From Stutzerimonas stutzeri SDM-LAC (GTDB lineage Bacteria; Pseudomonadota; Gammaproteobacteria; Pseudomonadales; Pseudomonadaceae), in contig NZ_AGSX01000094.1 in the NCBI RefSeq assembly GCF_000235745.1, positions 1 through 63,493 of the forward strand: a stretch of 63,493 nucleotides of DNA, given 5' to 3'. Shown here piece by piece: positions 40,310-48,313 of this stretch. Both the position numbers and the translations under genes were made by a program. Positions within the stretch are counted from its first letter, which is position 1; every line of letters starts with the position of its first letter. Under the pieces are notes generated by a model. It was not told the DNA's origin. It ran no database searches and saw only the letters and a list, made by a program, of their open reading frames with translations.

Positions 40310-40900
40310 GCAACACTAGCCAGCATTCGTTTTGGGCATCTTCAGGGATTTGATACCGAGGAAGGGTGACGTAAACTCAAGGTGGTCAGCAGCCTCATTA
40401 AGGATCATGCGCAATGGCGTCATGATGTGGTTGATTCGCGTCGCTGACAGACTCTGACCTTTCTGCCGGGGGACTTTGCCGAGTGCCGAGCGAAAAGCCA
40501 GGATGTCTGCCTTGGTGATGGCGCTGAACTCCTTTTTGCCGAAGGTCGTAGCAGGTGCTTTTTAAGTGTGAGTCGCACTGTCTTGATATAGCTCTGCCGC
40601 CACTCCATCTGTTTCTCGTCGAACCAGAGTTCGGCGAAGTCCAAAAACATCGGTATTTCGAATCTCCACGCCTGGCCTTAAGCCTGCTGATTACCTGAGC
40701 CTGACTCCCTGAGGGGGAATACTCTTGCAATCCAAGGTGCCAAGGGTGATCTCGGCCTCAATTCGATCGAGAAACTTCTGCAGTTTTTACGGTTGGCTGG
40801 CGTGTTGGCCAGCGTGGTTCGCTCTCGACACCGCTTGCCCAGATAGCGGAAATCAAAGAACAGATTCCCCGTTTATTTTTCGCGCGACGATCTTACCCAT
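40310..40900 (-). pseudogene. Decayed phage-type integrase (tyrosine recombinase), N-terminal half
   Basis: Reading the minus strand across frames gives MGKIVARK at the start (40900), DFRYLGKRCRE and TTLANTPANRK, then RIEAEITLGTLD, then FAELWFDEKQMEWRQSY and TVRLTLKKHLL, then QSLSATRINHIMTPLRMILNEAAD. These are the arm-binding and core-binding parts of integrases of the DUF3596-containing group. At least three frameshifts separate the pieces and the catalytic R-H-R-Y domain is absent. It is a relic of an integrative element close to the tRNA-Arg fragment at 41.4 kb. Confidence 0.8.
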
Positions 40901-41021
40901 GGCAAACACCACCATTGGTCATTGGGATGCCGAAGCAATTGCCCGCGAAAACTTCACCATGTCGCGCTCGACAGCTTGCCAGATGAAAAGGATTTACCGA
41001 CCACCAAAAGGGCGGAAGTAG

Positions 41022-41232
41022 TGGATATCTTCCTGCAGCACGGAATCCGGCGAATCACCCTTCAAGACGTGAGTGATGCCATGGGTTTTCCGGAGCCACG
41101 TTGTCCCGCATAGCCGACACGCCCGGCTACAACACGTCGACGGATCATATTGATCTGCTATGTGAGTATCTGGGGTGCGAATTGGGCGATTTACTAAAGG
41201 GAGTAACTGAGTTACCTGGAGATGCTGAGTAA
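41022..41232 (+). pseudogene. Decayed Xre/HTH repressor of the lost element
   Basis: Two pieces in different frames, VVDIFLQHGIRRITLQDVSDAMGF-type and then LSRIADTPGYNTSTDHID followed by LLCEYLGCELGDLL, form a Cro/CI-like helix-turn-helix protein interrupted by a frameshift near 41100. Repressors of this size lie next to integrases in small prophage-like elements. Confidence 0.6.
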
Positions 41233-41354
41233 CGCTTTCCGCGCTACCCCTCATAAAAGCCATTAGTGTTCACCAACGCCCTGCAGATAAGGGCAGTGGT
41301 CATTCCGAATGCTGGTTGGGATGGGCACAGAATGGACACATTTTTGGAAACATG

Positions 41355-41388
41355 AAAAAAAAGGGCCTAGGTTTTCACCTAAGCCCTT
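41355..41388 (-). terminator. Terminator formerly serving the tRNA-Arg gene
   Basis: On the minus strand a stem AAGGGCTTAGGT / ACCTAGGCCCTT (one bulge or mismatch) with loop GAAA is followed by an eight-T run. It lies 9 bases past the 3' end of the tRNA fragment, as expected for a native tRNA terminator. Confidence 0.75.
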
Positions 41389-41396
41389 GTTTTATA

Positions 41397-41443
41397 TGGC
41401 GCACCAGGCGGGATTCGAACCCACGACCCCTCCTTCGGAGGGC
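41397..41443 (-). tRNA. 3' fragment of tRNA-Arg(CCG), an attachment-site scar
   Basis: The minus strand reads CCCTCCGAAGG, then GGGGTCGTGGGTTCGAATCC, then CGCCTGGTGCGCCA. This is the anticodon loop (CCG), variable region, T-arm (GTGGG TTCGAAT CCCGC) and acceptor 3' strand with CCA of a pseudomonad tRNA-Arg(CCG). The 5' half (acceptor strand, D-arm and anticodon 5' stem) is missing, and the anticodon 3' stem is altered (GGAGG instead of GGCAG). It cannot be a working tRNA. Together with the broken integrase it marks an att site. Confidence 0.8.
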
Positions 41444-41919
41444 AATGCGGTACAGGTATTTAGGCTAGCGGCAAAGGTTCAAAAATGTCTCTAAGTACCG
41501 TCCTGCAAGGCTTTGGCCTTATCTCGCTGCCTGCAGTCTATAGCGTTTAGCGGTATCTGAGGGTGGTTATCTAGGGCACGAAAAACGAAATGGGCTCCAG
41601 CGATTTTGACACCTAGCCAGCCCCTAGCTCGCCCTGCCGCCTTCTCACCGGACTTGAATTTCGAAAAGCGGCTGGCGGCCTATGGGCAGCGACTTAGCCC
41701 AGCATGGTCATAGGTATTAACACTATCCGTAAGGCCTCCCGCATTGGGCTTCCCCACGTCCACACAAACCCGTTATGTTGCCCTCTGCTGTTGCTTTTAC
41801 ATCAATAGGCAACACAGGAGTGCGCAGGGCCCAGCGTTAGCAATGCTTTTCTGGTGGAGGAACTCTACCCTCGCAGGGGCCAAGGCCGTGCATGCGTCGA
41901 GGTTAGTGTGGCAGCTAGC
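41444..41919. other. Gene-poor region right of the att scar
   Basis: About 480 bases without a credible gene or clear repeat. Confidence 0.4.
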
Positions 41920-42168
41920 TCACTCGTCCTTGGCGTTTATCTCGGCGGAGACCTTGCCAAACGACTCCCAGTGGCCAACCAGCTCATCCACGCGATCGGG
42001 AATACGCGGTGACTTACTGAGCACCAAACAGCGGGTTGTACCCACGTACTCCTCAAGGAGGTAGAGCGTGTCCCCAACGTCGACGCCCATTTCCTGCAAG
42101 ACCTCGTCAGGAAGCCGAACAGCACCGTCGCCGTCCCAATCTTCGATCACCACTTTATGCTGCATCAT
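41920..42168 (-). CDS. AbrB/MazE-type antitoxin-like protein
   Basis: This is an 82-residue protein with a swapped-hairpin AbrB DNA-binding domain: VVIEDWDGDGAVRLPDEVLQEMGVDVGDTLYLLEE. It is followed by a charged C-terminal tail that could bind a toxin. No toxin gene lies next to it on either side, so it is an orphan. A decayed second copy lies 500 bases to the right. It starts at ATG 42168 or the adjacent ATG. Confidence 0.75.
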   Translation of the reverse strand: MMQHKVVIEDWDGDGAVRLPDEVLQEMGVDVGDTLYLLEEYVGTTRCLVLSKSPRIPDRVDELVGHWESFGKVSAEINAKDE

Positions 42169-42357
42169 GACTCATGGAACGGTTAAATGGATGTCCGCAG
42201 GGGGAGGCAACGGTGAGCTGTTGCCAACGAAGTCCCGCGGCGCAGATCGAAAGCATAGCAAAACGCTAGCTCGGAGCGTTGTAACCACCGTTTAGGACTG
42301 GCACCTGCCACTGCTCTGACACCAATCGCATCGGCCTTTCAAAAACCGAGGCTTATC

Positions 42358-42440
42358 CAGTGATGCAGCGCAGGCACAGGTCTTTGGCTAAGCAGCAATG
42401 CAAATTCCTGCAAAGGCTACTCGGGCTTGCTGGTACTGAG
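42358..42440 (+). pseudogene. Decayed partial copy of the small membrane-protein gene at 43109
   Basis: The stretch GGCACAGGTCTTTGGCTAAG and the following CAATGCAAATTCCTGCAAAG-GCTACT closely match 43143-43193 of the intact gene, but with base changes and deletions that remove the frame. Confidence 0.6.
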
Positions 42441-42679
42441 CACCTCGAAGGGGGATTTTGCCAAGAGGGTTGAAGGCGGGCCGCAGAGAAAAGGCGCGAT
42501 CAGGGCTAGATGATCTAGGGTGTTCAGACGCTGCGAACTCTGCAGTTCCCACCACAGAAAAACTGATAACTATCGCTTTCCACGCGGGACGGCTTCATAG
42601 CGGACGGTCTGGCCCTAACGCGCCGTGCAGCTCTGCTGGCGGCATAAAAGCTCACCCATGCAGCTTCTGCGCAAGGTGG

Positions 42680-42795
42680 AAATGAGCACTTGGAGTGAGG
42701 GGAGCGTGTCTTTACAACGTCGATTCCCGTTTTCTGAAAAACCTCGTCAGGCGGGTGCCGCGCCGTCGCCGTTTCAGTCCTCAATTACTACAGAG
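42680..42795 (-). pseudogene. Decayed paralogue of the AbrB-like gene
   Basis: On the minus strand, pieces such as GTAGTAATTGAGGACTGAAA then GACGAGGTTTTTCAGAAAAC give VVIED-NGDGAA and DEVFQKTGIDV across different frames. They parallel VVIEDWDGDGAVRLPDEVLQEMGVDV of the intact gene at 41920-42168. An in-frame stop (TGA in place of Trp) and frameshifts break it. Confidence 0.65.
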
Positions 42796-43108
42796 GCTCA
42801 ATCTCGACCGCTCCAAGCGGTGAATGAAATATTTCCGGACTCGGATTCTGGAAACGGCTGATAAGGTCTTGCCTCTGCTGCGGTCTGCTGACCCGAAATG
42901 CCGGCTTATAGGCGCCGAGGACTTCACGATTTAGCCTCGCTTGCCCTGGTCTGAGCGACGTGACTTCAAGCCTTGGAAAGGTTGGCGCTGACCTGCGGAT
43001 CCCGTTCTCAATTCCCCATCTAGGAGTTCACCAAATTTTCAGCGCAGGCGTTAGCACAGCCGAGCACCCGGTATCTTGGTAGTTCGTATCTAAACGGGAG
43101 AACAGCTG

Positions 43109-43291
43109 ATGAGATGGTTTTTTATGGCGATGCTTAGCGGAGGCGCAGGTCTTTGGCTAAGCGGCCAGTACCAATTTCCGCAATGGCTACTCTGGGCCTT
43201 GCTGACAATGGGAACCGCGGCGTGGGGTTTTGCGAAGTGGGTGGAATGGAGGGATTCCAAAAAAGGGCGTAATCATGATGGCGCGCGTTGA
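43109..43291 (+). CDS. Small membrane protein, family repeated three times here
   Basis: This is a 60-residue protein with two hydrophobic helices (WFFMAMLSGGAGLWLSG and FPQWLLWALLTMGTAAWGFAKW) and a basic tail (RDSKKGRNHDGAR). It is the only intact one of three copies in the window; others at 42358 and 54500 are broken. The upstream 50 bases are also shared with the 54.5-kb copy. The family is not recognised. Size and two-helix layout recall holin-like or small toxin proteins, but nothing proves this. Confidence 0.55.
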   Translation: MRWFFMAMLSGGAGLWLSGQYQFPQWLLWALLTMGTAAWGFAKWVEWRDSKKGRNHDGAR

Positions 43292-43393
43292 ACATTATTG
43301 GATCACCTTGCATCTTCAGGCGGCAAAAACTCTGCAGCTTTCAATTCGGAAGATCTCATGAAGTGGAATTCTTCTAGGTTAGGAAGAGGTCGG

Positions 43394-43630
43394 ATGCGCA
43401 AACAGCGTCTAGTAAAGAAACAGTCGGTTCCGTTCAGCTCAGGCCAGTACAACAAAGTGCTGGAGCGGGCGATCGCCGTCTTTGGTAACCAAAAACTGGC
43501 CGAGGAATGGCTTGGCCGACCTTGCAAGTACTTCAATGGTGAATTGCCATTGGCAATCATCACTGATCCGGTAGGGTTGCAGGCCGTCGAGGCTTACTTG
43601 CAGCGCATCGAGCGCGGCGTCTACCAGTGA
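43394..43630 (+). CDS. Antitoxin of the Xre/MbcA/ParS (DUF2384) type
   Basis: This 78-residue protein consists mainly of the DUF2384 toxin-binding domain: VLERAIAVFGNQKLAEEWLG, then LPLAIITDPVGLQAVEAYLQRIERGVY. It normally blocks a RES-domain NAD-degrading toxin. The ATG at 43394 is chosen because AGGAAGAGG lies just before it; the frame is open to 43298. The partner RES gene downstream is broken, so the antitoxin is without a working toxin. Confidence 0.78.
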   Translation: MRKQRLVKKQSVPFSSGQYNKVLERAIAVFGNQKLAEEWLGRPCKYFNGELPLAIITDPVGLQAVEAYLQRIERGVYQ

Positions 43631-43681
43631 AGTGCAGCCGATGCGTGCCCCAACGCTCCTACTCAATCTTCGACCTCGGGG

Positions 43682-43783
43682 CACCTGGATGGCGACGTGC
43701 CGCTGGACGTTATCGACAATCCGTTGGGGTTTCAGGCAGTCGAGGATTATCTGGAACGTATCGAATGCAGGGTCTATCAGTGA
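43682..43783 (+). pseudogene. C-terminal stub of a second DUF2384 antitoxin
   Basis: The frame reads LDGDVPLDVIDNPLGFQAVE and DYLERIECRVYQ, a diverged repeat of the C-terminus of the antitoxin just upstream. It ends in GTGA, where the TGA stop overlaps the GTG start of the RES remnant. This is the arrangement of an original antitoxin-toxin pair. Confidence 0.7.
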
Positions 43784-44040
43784 ATCCAACTCACTGGTCT
43801 GGCTGGTACGCATGGCGCCTCGACCGCGAGCTTTGCAAGGACACCTGGGACAGGGCATCGGTGCGTACATGATGGGTGGCCGTTGGAGTCCACCAGGGCG
43901 AAACGCCGTGTACGCCTCCGCGGATCTCTCAATCGCCAGTTTTTGGAAGTAGCGGTGCCTGTAGGCTTCGCTGCATTGGATACGGTTGGATGCTGGCTGC
44001 TTACGCCATCAAGAGCTCTGAGAGATCGACCTAAATGCAA
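43780..44040 (+). pseudogene. Broken RES-domain toxin
   Basis: Pieces in successive frames are WYAWRLDRELCKDTW, GAYMMGGRWSPPGRNAVYASADLSIA and LEVAVPVGFAALDTVG. These are the RES-domain landmarks (the GGRWSPPG Arg region and the LEVAVH-type helix). Frameshifts after about 30 codons and near 43950 destroy the gene, and its C-terminal third is not recognisable. RES toxins deplete NAD+; this copy is inactive. Confidence 0.75.
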
Positions 44041-44149
44041 CGGATCTCCGCCCGGGCAAGCGGCCGCCCCGCATGGGTGGACCCTGCGACGCAGCCTGTC
44101 GCCGCTCTCGGTTAGTTTGAGGGCACCAATAAACCGCGAGGTTTTCGAT

Positions 44150-44359
44150 ATGCCTGTACAACCCCATCCCTTTACCTTCGTATGCCCTCGTTGTTCTTGG
44201 AAGGAAACGACTTTCCCTCAGAGTGATGCGCTTGTCGTTGGGCGCGACTGGTTCGCTCATTGCCCCCGCTGCGGGAATGAGTCGATAGACCATGGACCGG
44301 CTTCTCAAAGAGAGATATTCATGGCGCGGCTGGAGCAGTTTTCCCGAATATTGAGCTGA
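44150..44359 (+). CDS. Small zinc-ribbon protein
   Basis: This 69-residue protein has two CPRC motifs (FVCPRCSWKE and HCPRCGNESI) about 27 residues apart that form a zinc ribbon. It has a GAGG ribosome site nine bases upstream of the ATG at 44150. No enzyme domain is attached. It sits between the RES remnant and the WYL regulator. Confidence 0.65.
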   Translation: MPVQPHPFTFVCPRCSWKETTFPQSDALVVGRDWFAHCPRCGNESIDHGPASQREIFMARLEQFSRILS

Positions 44360-44662
44360 AGCAGCGATGGACGGGACGCCTCAAGATTGCGTCCATCTTT
44401 GCGGGTTGCTCCGCCTGGTTTCATATGGCCACGCCGCGAATCGGATGGATAGTGCGTGCCGGTTTTTTGAGTAAGGCGTGACGCTTGGACATGCGAGGAT
44501 CGAGAGGAAAGCGGGAGTTATGGAGCCGCGAAGTACTATTTGGGCGTTTTTTGTCTTCACTATTCAGCATCCATGTGGTGGCGTTATGATCTCATTTTTT
44601 TCGGCGCGATTAGATATACGACGCGGTGATGTCGCGCACTTGCGATTTAAACAAGGCTTTTC
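44360..44662. other. Intergenic region upstream of the WYL regulator
   Basis: About 300 bases, more AT-rich near 44530-44660 (ATTTGGGCGTTTTTTGTC and TCATTTTTTTCG). It likely includes the WYL gene promoter. No gene is supported. Confidence 0.35.
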
Positions 44663-45673
44663 ATGTCTGAAGCGAAGGATACGCTGCACCGGCTTCTTGC
44701 TCTGCTACGGCTGATTCCAACAGAGCCCCGCCGCATCTCCACCCCTACCTTGCAGGAAAAACTCAAAGATCGCGGCTTCTCCGTCACGCTTCGTTCGATT
44801 CAGCGCGATCTCAATCGTCTCTCCACGGCGTTCTCCCTGCAATGTGACGACAGTGAGACGCCCTTTCGATGGAGCTTTACCCGTGACGTCCCGCTGGATC
44901 TTATCGAGATGGATACGCCAACTGCATTGGCGCTCTACCTGTCCGAAAGCCATCTGGCAATGCTTCTTCCACAAGGCGTACTTGATCAGTTGAGCTCGCA
45001 GTTCCGCAGAGCTCGAAACTATCTTGACAGTTTGAGTCGCAACGAACTCGCGGACTGGGCACACCGCGTTCGCGCGTTACCAAATGGCAAGACGCTTCTG
45101 CCGGCACAGTTGACGCCGGGAATTTGGGGATATGTATCTGAGGCGTTGCTGGAGCGACGGCAGCTGCGAATCAGTTATTTCAGTCGTAGTAAGGAGACCC
45201 TTTCAAGCCTCCTAATACATCCTGCGGGCTTGGTTTCTCGCCACTCTATCAGTTACCTGCTCGGCTCGGTCGATGGCTACGGTGACATCCGGCAGTTCGC
45301 GCTTCACCGTATCAAGCAAGCTGAAGTCCTCGATGTCGATGCTGATGCGCACCAGGACTTCGATGTGGATCGCTACATCGAAAGCGGTGTTTTCAATCTG
45401 CGCGAGGCCGATGAGCGGGTCGAGCTAGTTGCGGATATACACCCTCAGCTTGCCTCGCTGCTAAGAGAGACGCCTCTTAGTAGTGAGCAAACTATTCAGA
45501 CGATTCCAGATCGCTATTGGCACCGACTGGTCGCACACGTGCCGCTGGACAGAGAAACGCTTTGGTGGGTATTCGGACTTAACGACCAAATCCATGTGCA
45601 TTCGCCGCAGATCTGGGTGGACGAAATCAAGCAGCGGCTTGAATCACTGCGGCAGATGTACCAGCTTCAATAA
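44663..45673 (+). CDS. WYL domain transcriptional regulator
   Basis: This 336-residue protein has an N-terminal winged HTH (TPTLQEKLKDRGFSVTLRSIQRDLNRLS), a WYL domain (LRISYFSRSKETLSSLLIHPAGLVSR and SYLLGSVDGYGDIRQFALHRI) and the WCX C-terminal dimerisation domain. WYL regulators often control anti-phage islands and respond to nucleic-acid or nucleotide ligands. Here the gene faces the dynamin operon end-to-end (convergent), separated by 336 bases, so control of that operon is possible but not shown. Confidence 0.88.
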   Translation: MSEAKDTLHRLLALLRLIPTEPRRISTPTLQEKLKDRGFSVTLRSIQRDLNRLSTAFSLQCDDSETPFRWSFTRDVPLDLIEMDTPTALALYLSESHLAMLLPQGVLDQLSSQFRRARNYLDSLSRNELADWAHRVRALPNGKTLLPAQLTPGIWGYVSEALLERRQLRISYFSRSKETLSSLLIHPAGLVSRHSISYLLGSVDGYGDIRQFALHRIKQAEVLDVDADAHQDFDVDRYIESGVFNLREADERVELVADIHPQLASLLRETPLSSEQTIQTIPDRYWHRLVAHVPLDRETLWWVFGLNDQIHVHSPQIWVDEIKQRLESLRQMYQLQ

Positions 45674-46009
45674 GCTGCGACTCAACCTGAAAAAAGATCC
45701 GCACATTTAGTGGACAAACTTTAGCGAAGGTACCGTGTTCTTTATGCTTCCGACTGACGGTCTTGCAGGGCTCATGGCTTGACTGCGCTTCTTCAGGGAA
45801 GAAGCGCAGAGCGAGGGCCTCCATGCCCGCAATAGCAGCCCCAGCTGTGCCTCTACCCCGTTCGTGCATTCGTCACGATGAATCAAGCAAAGCGTCTAAA
45901 CCTTTAGGAGAGCCCAGCGGGGCTTTCGAGTGTATGACGCGGTGTTCGGAATACCTCGCTCGGATAGCTATGCGAGGGTCGCCGCCAGCGGCCAGCCGTT
46001 CGTCGTAGG
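45674..46009. other. Gap between the convergent WYL and dynamin genes
   Basis: 336 bases. A short stem AGCCC/GGGCT near 45912-45923 could be a weak terminator. A GTG-initiated frame (45930 onward) runs into the end of the dynamin gene on the opposite strand and is not supported. Confidence 0.35.
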
Positions 46010-48286
46010 CTATAACCCAACAGCGGAAGGCTCGCTAACGGTGGCAAGCGCCACTTGCACTACATCATGGGCGGCAGCAATTTGTTGGATTGTGTGCTCC
46101 TTGTTAAGGATGTCGGCGCGTAGCTGGGTCAGAGCTCGCTGAATATCGGAAGTCATGTCTTCGACGAAGGTCTTGCCGGTGCTTTCCAGGCTGTCGCCGA
46201 TCGCCTTGACCTTGCGCTCCACTTCACTCTCCAGGTCGGCGATGATTGCCGCCACCGCTACCCGCTGGGCTTCCTTAAGGCCGTTGATCTGGTTCTCCGA
46301 AACTCGGTCGCTGCCGAAGGACTTGACGATGTCGCGTCCGTAGTTCTTATCGCCGAACGACACGTCCGGAATGGTGATGCGTCGCAGGCTTTTGTTGACC
46401 TCGGCGAGCATAAGCTCGGCATCGAAGCCGGCATCGCCGGTATCGAACAGGTCCATGGCCGCCACGCCGACCTTGCGGCGCAGACCGTCGAGGTCCACGC
46501 AGTCGAGGATGGCCTTCTGCAGCGCCTGGGTGGTCTGGATGGCGAAGGCCTCGACTTGCTCGATGGCATCCTGGGCGCTGGCGTAGACGGTGACCACGTC
46601 GCGGTAACGGGTTTCGCTGCTGCCCCAGGAGAACGGGTTGTACCAGCGCGATTTGGACACTTCATAGGACTCGGATTTGGTTTCCTTGAGCACCTCGACC
46701 TTGCTGTACTTCTGCGCCTGGGCGCGGATCTCAGTCTTGAGCAGGGCGAACTGCTGGCTGGCCTTGACGAACTGCTCGTCGAACACGTCCTCCAGTCTGG
46801 TCTTGCCGCCGCTCATGCGCTTGAGCATGTCCTGCTCAGTCTTTTCCAGCTCGCCGATATTGCCGCTGCGGATACGCTCGCTGCGGCTGGCCAGTTCCTC
46901 GGCCATCTTCTGCAGTCGCTCGCGTGCCCCCTCGCGCACGCCCGCGATTAGCGCCTGCTCCTTGCCGGCCAGCAGTTGCTGCTTGCGCTGGCGCTGGGCC
47001 AGCAGCTCGTCGCGCAGGGCCGGGATGTTGGAGAGCTGGCGCAGGCTATCCGGAGCGAACGGGTAGCCGGTGGCGGTGCACAGCTGGTCCAGATGGTAGC
47101 GGTCGTTGTCGGACAGGTTGTCGAACTGCTTGGCGATCATCCACGCCCAACTGGAGACGAAGCGCGGTGCGGTCTGCTTGACGGCGCCGAGAATGCGCCG
47201 GGTCTTCTCGTCCTGGCCGGGCTGGTTGATCTGCAGGTCGAGGGTCTGGTTGGCCAGCCCGGTCAGCTTCTTGTCGAGCAACTGCATCATCGCCGCCGCG
47301 CGGGCGCCGCTGCGCTGCTCGGGCGGCAGGCGCTCGGTCAGCTTGCTGGCGGTGGCGGCGATGCCGCGATCCTGGCGCAGAGCCAGGTCGCGCTGCGAGC
47401 CGATCAGTAACACCGCCTTGTCGTCGATGCCGGCCTCGGGCAGCTGTTCGCGCAGCACCGACATGTCGGAGGAGGTGAGGAACTGGCCCACGTTGGACAG
47501 CTGGAAGATCACGTCGCACTGGCCAAGATAGCTGCGGGTGATCTGCCCGCGCGACACCACCGGGTCGTTGAAGCCGGGGGTGTCGATGATTTCCAGCCCT
47601 TCCAAGCGCGGGTCGTCGACATGCAGCACGCTCATCTTGGTGATGGCAGTGAACCTGCCGTGGCTGCTGACGTAGTCCTGCAGGGCATCGGCTAGATTCG
47701 CGGCGCCGTCGATGTTCTCCAGGGTATGGGTCTTGCCGAGGTACTCCTGCACGTCGAGGCGCTGCTGGCGGGCCTTTTCCACCAGTTCCACCGAGGATTT
47801 GATGGCTTCGGGAATCCGCTGCCTGACTTCTTCGGACATGGGCTGGTGCGGTGGTGCGGAGCACGCCTTGGCAAAGGGGCTCGCCTGCGCGGGCTGCCGC
47901 TCCTCAATCAGCTTGCGCTCTTCCTCGGCGTAGAAGCGCGGATACTCGCTGGCGCGCTGCTCGATGTCAGCCCAGTCGTCGGCGCTGTAGAACACCACTT
48001 CGGCGCTTGCCTTCGGTGCGTAGACGATCTTGGTCAGCGCGGCGGTCATCGGCGTGTCGGCCTTAGGCAGCAGGTCGCGCTCGAAGATGGCCGCATTGAG
48101 GAAGGATGATTTGCCGGCCTTCATCTGCCCGATCACGGCAATACGCAAATTGCGGCCTTCCTCGCGTACGGACTGGAGATTGTTCTGCAGCCCGTCGATC
48201 AGCACCTGCAAGTTACCGAGCTGTTCGCCATCGAGGATGGAGGCATGGGCTTGCAAATTGTTCAGAATGGACTGGAATCCTTGCAT
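46010..48286 (-). CDS. Dynamin-like GTPase (third gene of dynamin operon)
   Basis: This is a 758-residue large GTPase. G1 is GQMKAGKS (residues 53-60), a switch I Thr lies in TPMTAALTKIVY, and G3 is DTPGFND with Asp235. The G4 region is around GSQRD (about 290) rather than a textbook NKxD. Long helical stretches (about 400-560 and 680-745) give the stalk-like architecture of dynamin-family proteins. A segment YNPFSWG near 555 may touch membrane. Insertions between G1 and G3 (about 100-215) are larger than usual. It follows the Sel1-dynamin gene by 27 bases and is the last gene of the operon. Confidence 0.85.
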   Translation of the reverse strand: MQGFQSILNNLQAHASILDGEQLGNLQVLIDGLQNNLQSVREEGRNLRIAVIGQMKAGKSSFLNAAIFERDLLPKADTPMTAALTKIVYAPKASAEVVFYSADDWADIEQRASEYPRFYAEEERKLIEERQPAQASPFAKACSAPPHQPMSEEVRQRIPEAIKSSVELVEKARQQRLDVQEYLGKTHTLENIDGAANLADALQDYVSSHGRFTAITKMSVLHVDDPRLEGLEIIDTPGFNDPVVSRGQITRSYLGQCDVIFQLSNVGQFLTSSDMSVLREQLPEAGIDDKAVLLIGSQRDLALRQDRGIAATASKLTERLPPEQRSGARAAAMMQLLDKKLTGLANQTLDLQINQPGQDEKTRRILGAVKQTAPRFVSSWAWMIAKQFDNLSDNDRYHLDQLCTATGYPFAPDSLRQLSNIPALRDELLAQRQRKQQLLAGKEQALIAGVREGARERLQKMAEELASRSERIRSGNIGELEKTEQDMLKRMSGGKTRLEDVFDEQFVKASQQFALLKTEIRAQAQKYSKVEVLKETKSESYEVSKSRWYNPFSWGSSETRYRDVVTVYASAQDAIEQVEAFAIQTTQALQKAILDCVDLDGLRRKVGVAAMDLFDTGDAGFDAELMLAEVNKSLRRITIPDVSFGDKNYGRDIVKSFGSDRVSENQINGLKEAQRVAVAAIIADLESEVERKVKAIGDSLESTGKTFVEDMTSDIQRALTQLRADILNKEHTIQQIAAAHDVVQVALATVSEPSAVGL

Positions 48287-48313
48287 GAAGTTACTTCTTG
48301 TTGATCCGAAATT

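Noticed and set aside
41397-41443. Functional tRNA gene
   Set aside because: Only the 3' half is present and the anticodon stem cannot pair, so it is a fragment.
45930-46142. GTG-initiated plus-strand frame of 70 codons
   Set aside because: It overlaps the end of the dynamin gene on the other strand, has no ribosome site and matches no family I can name.
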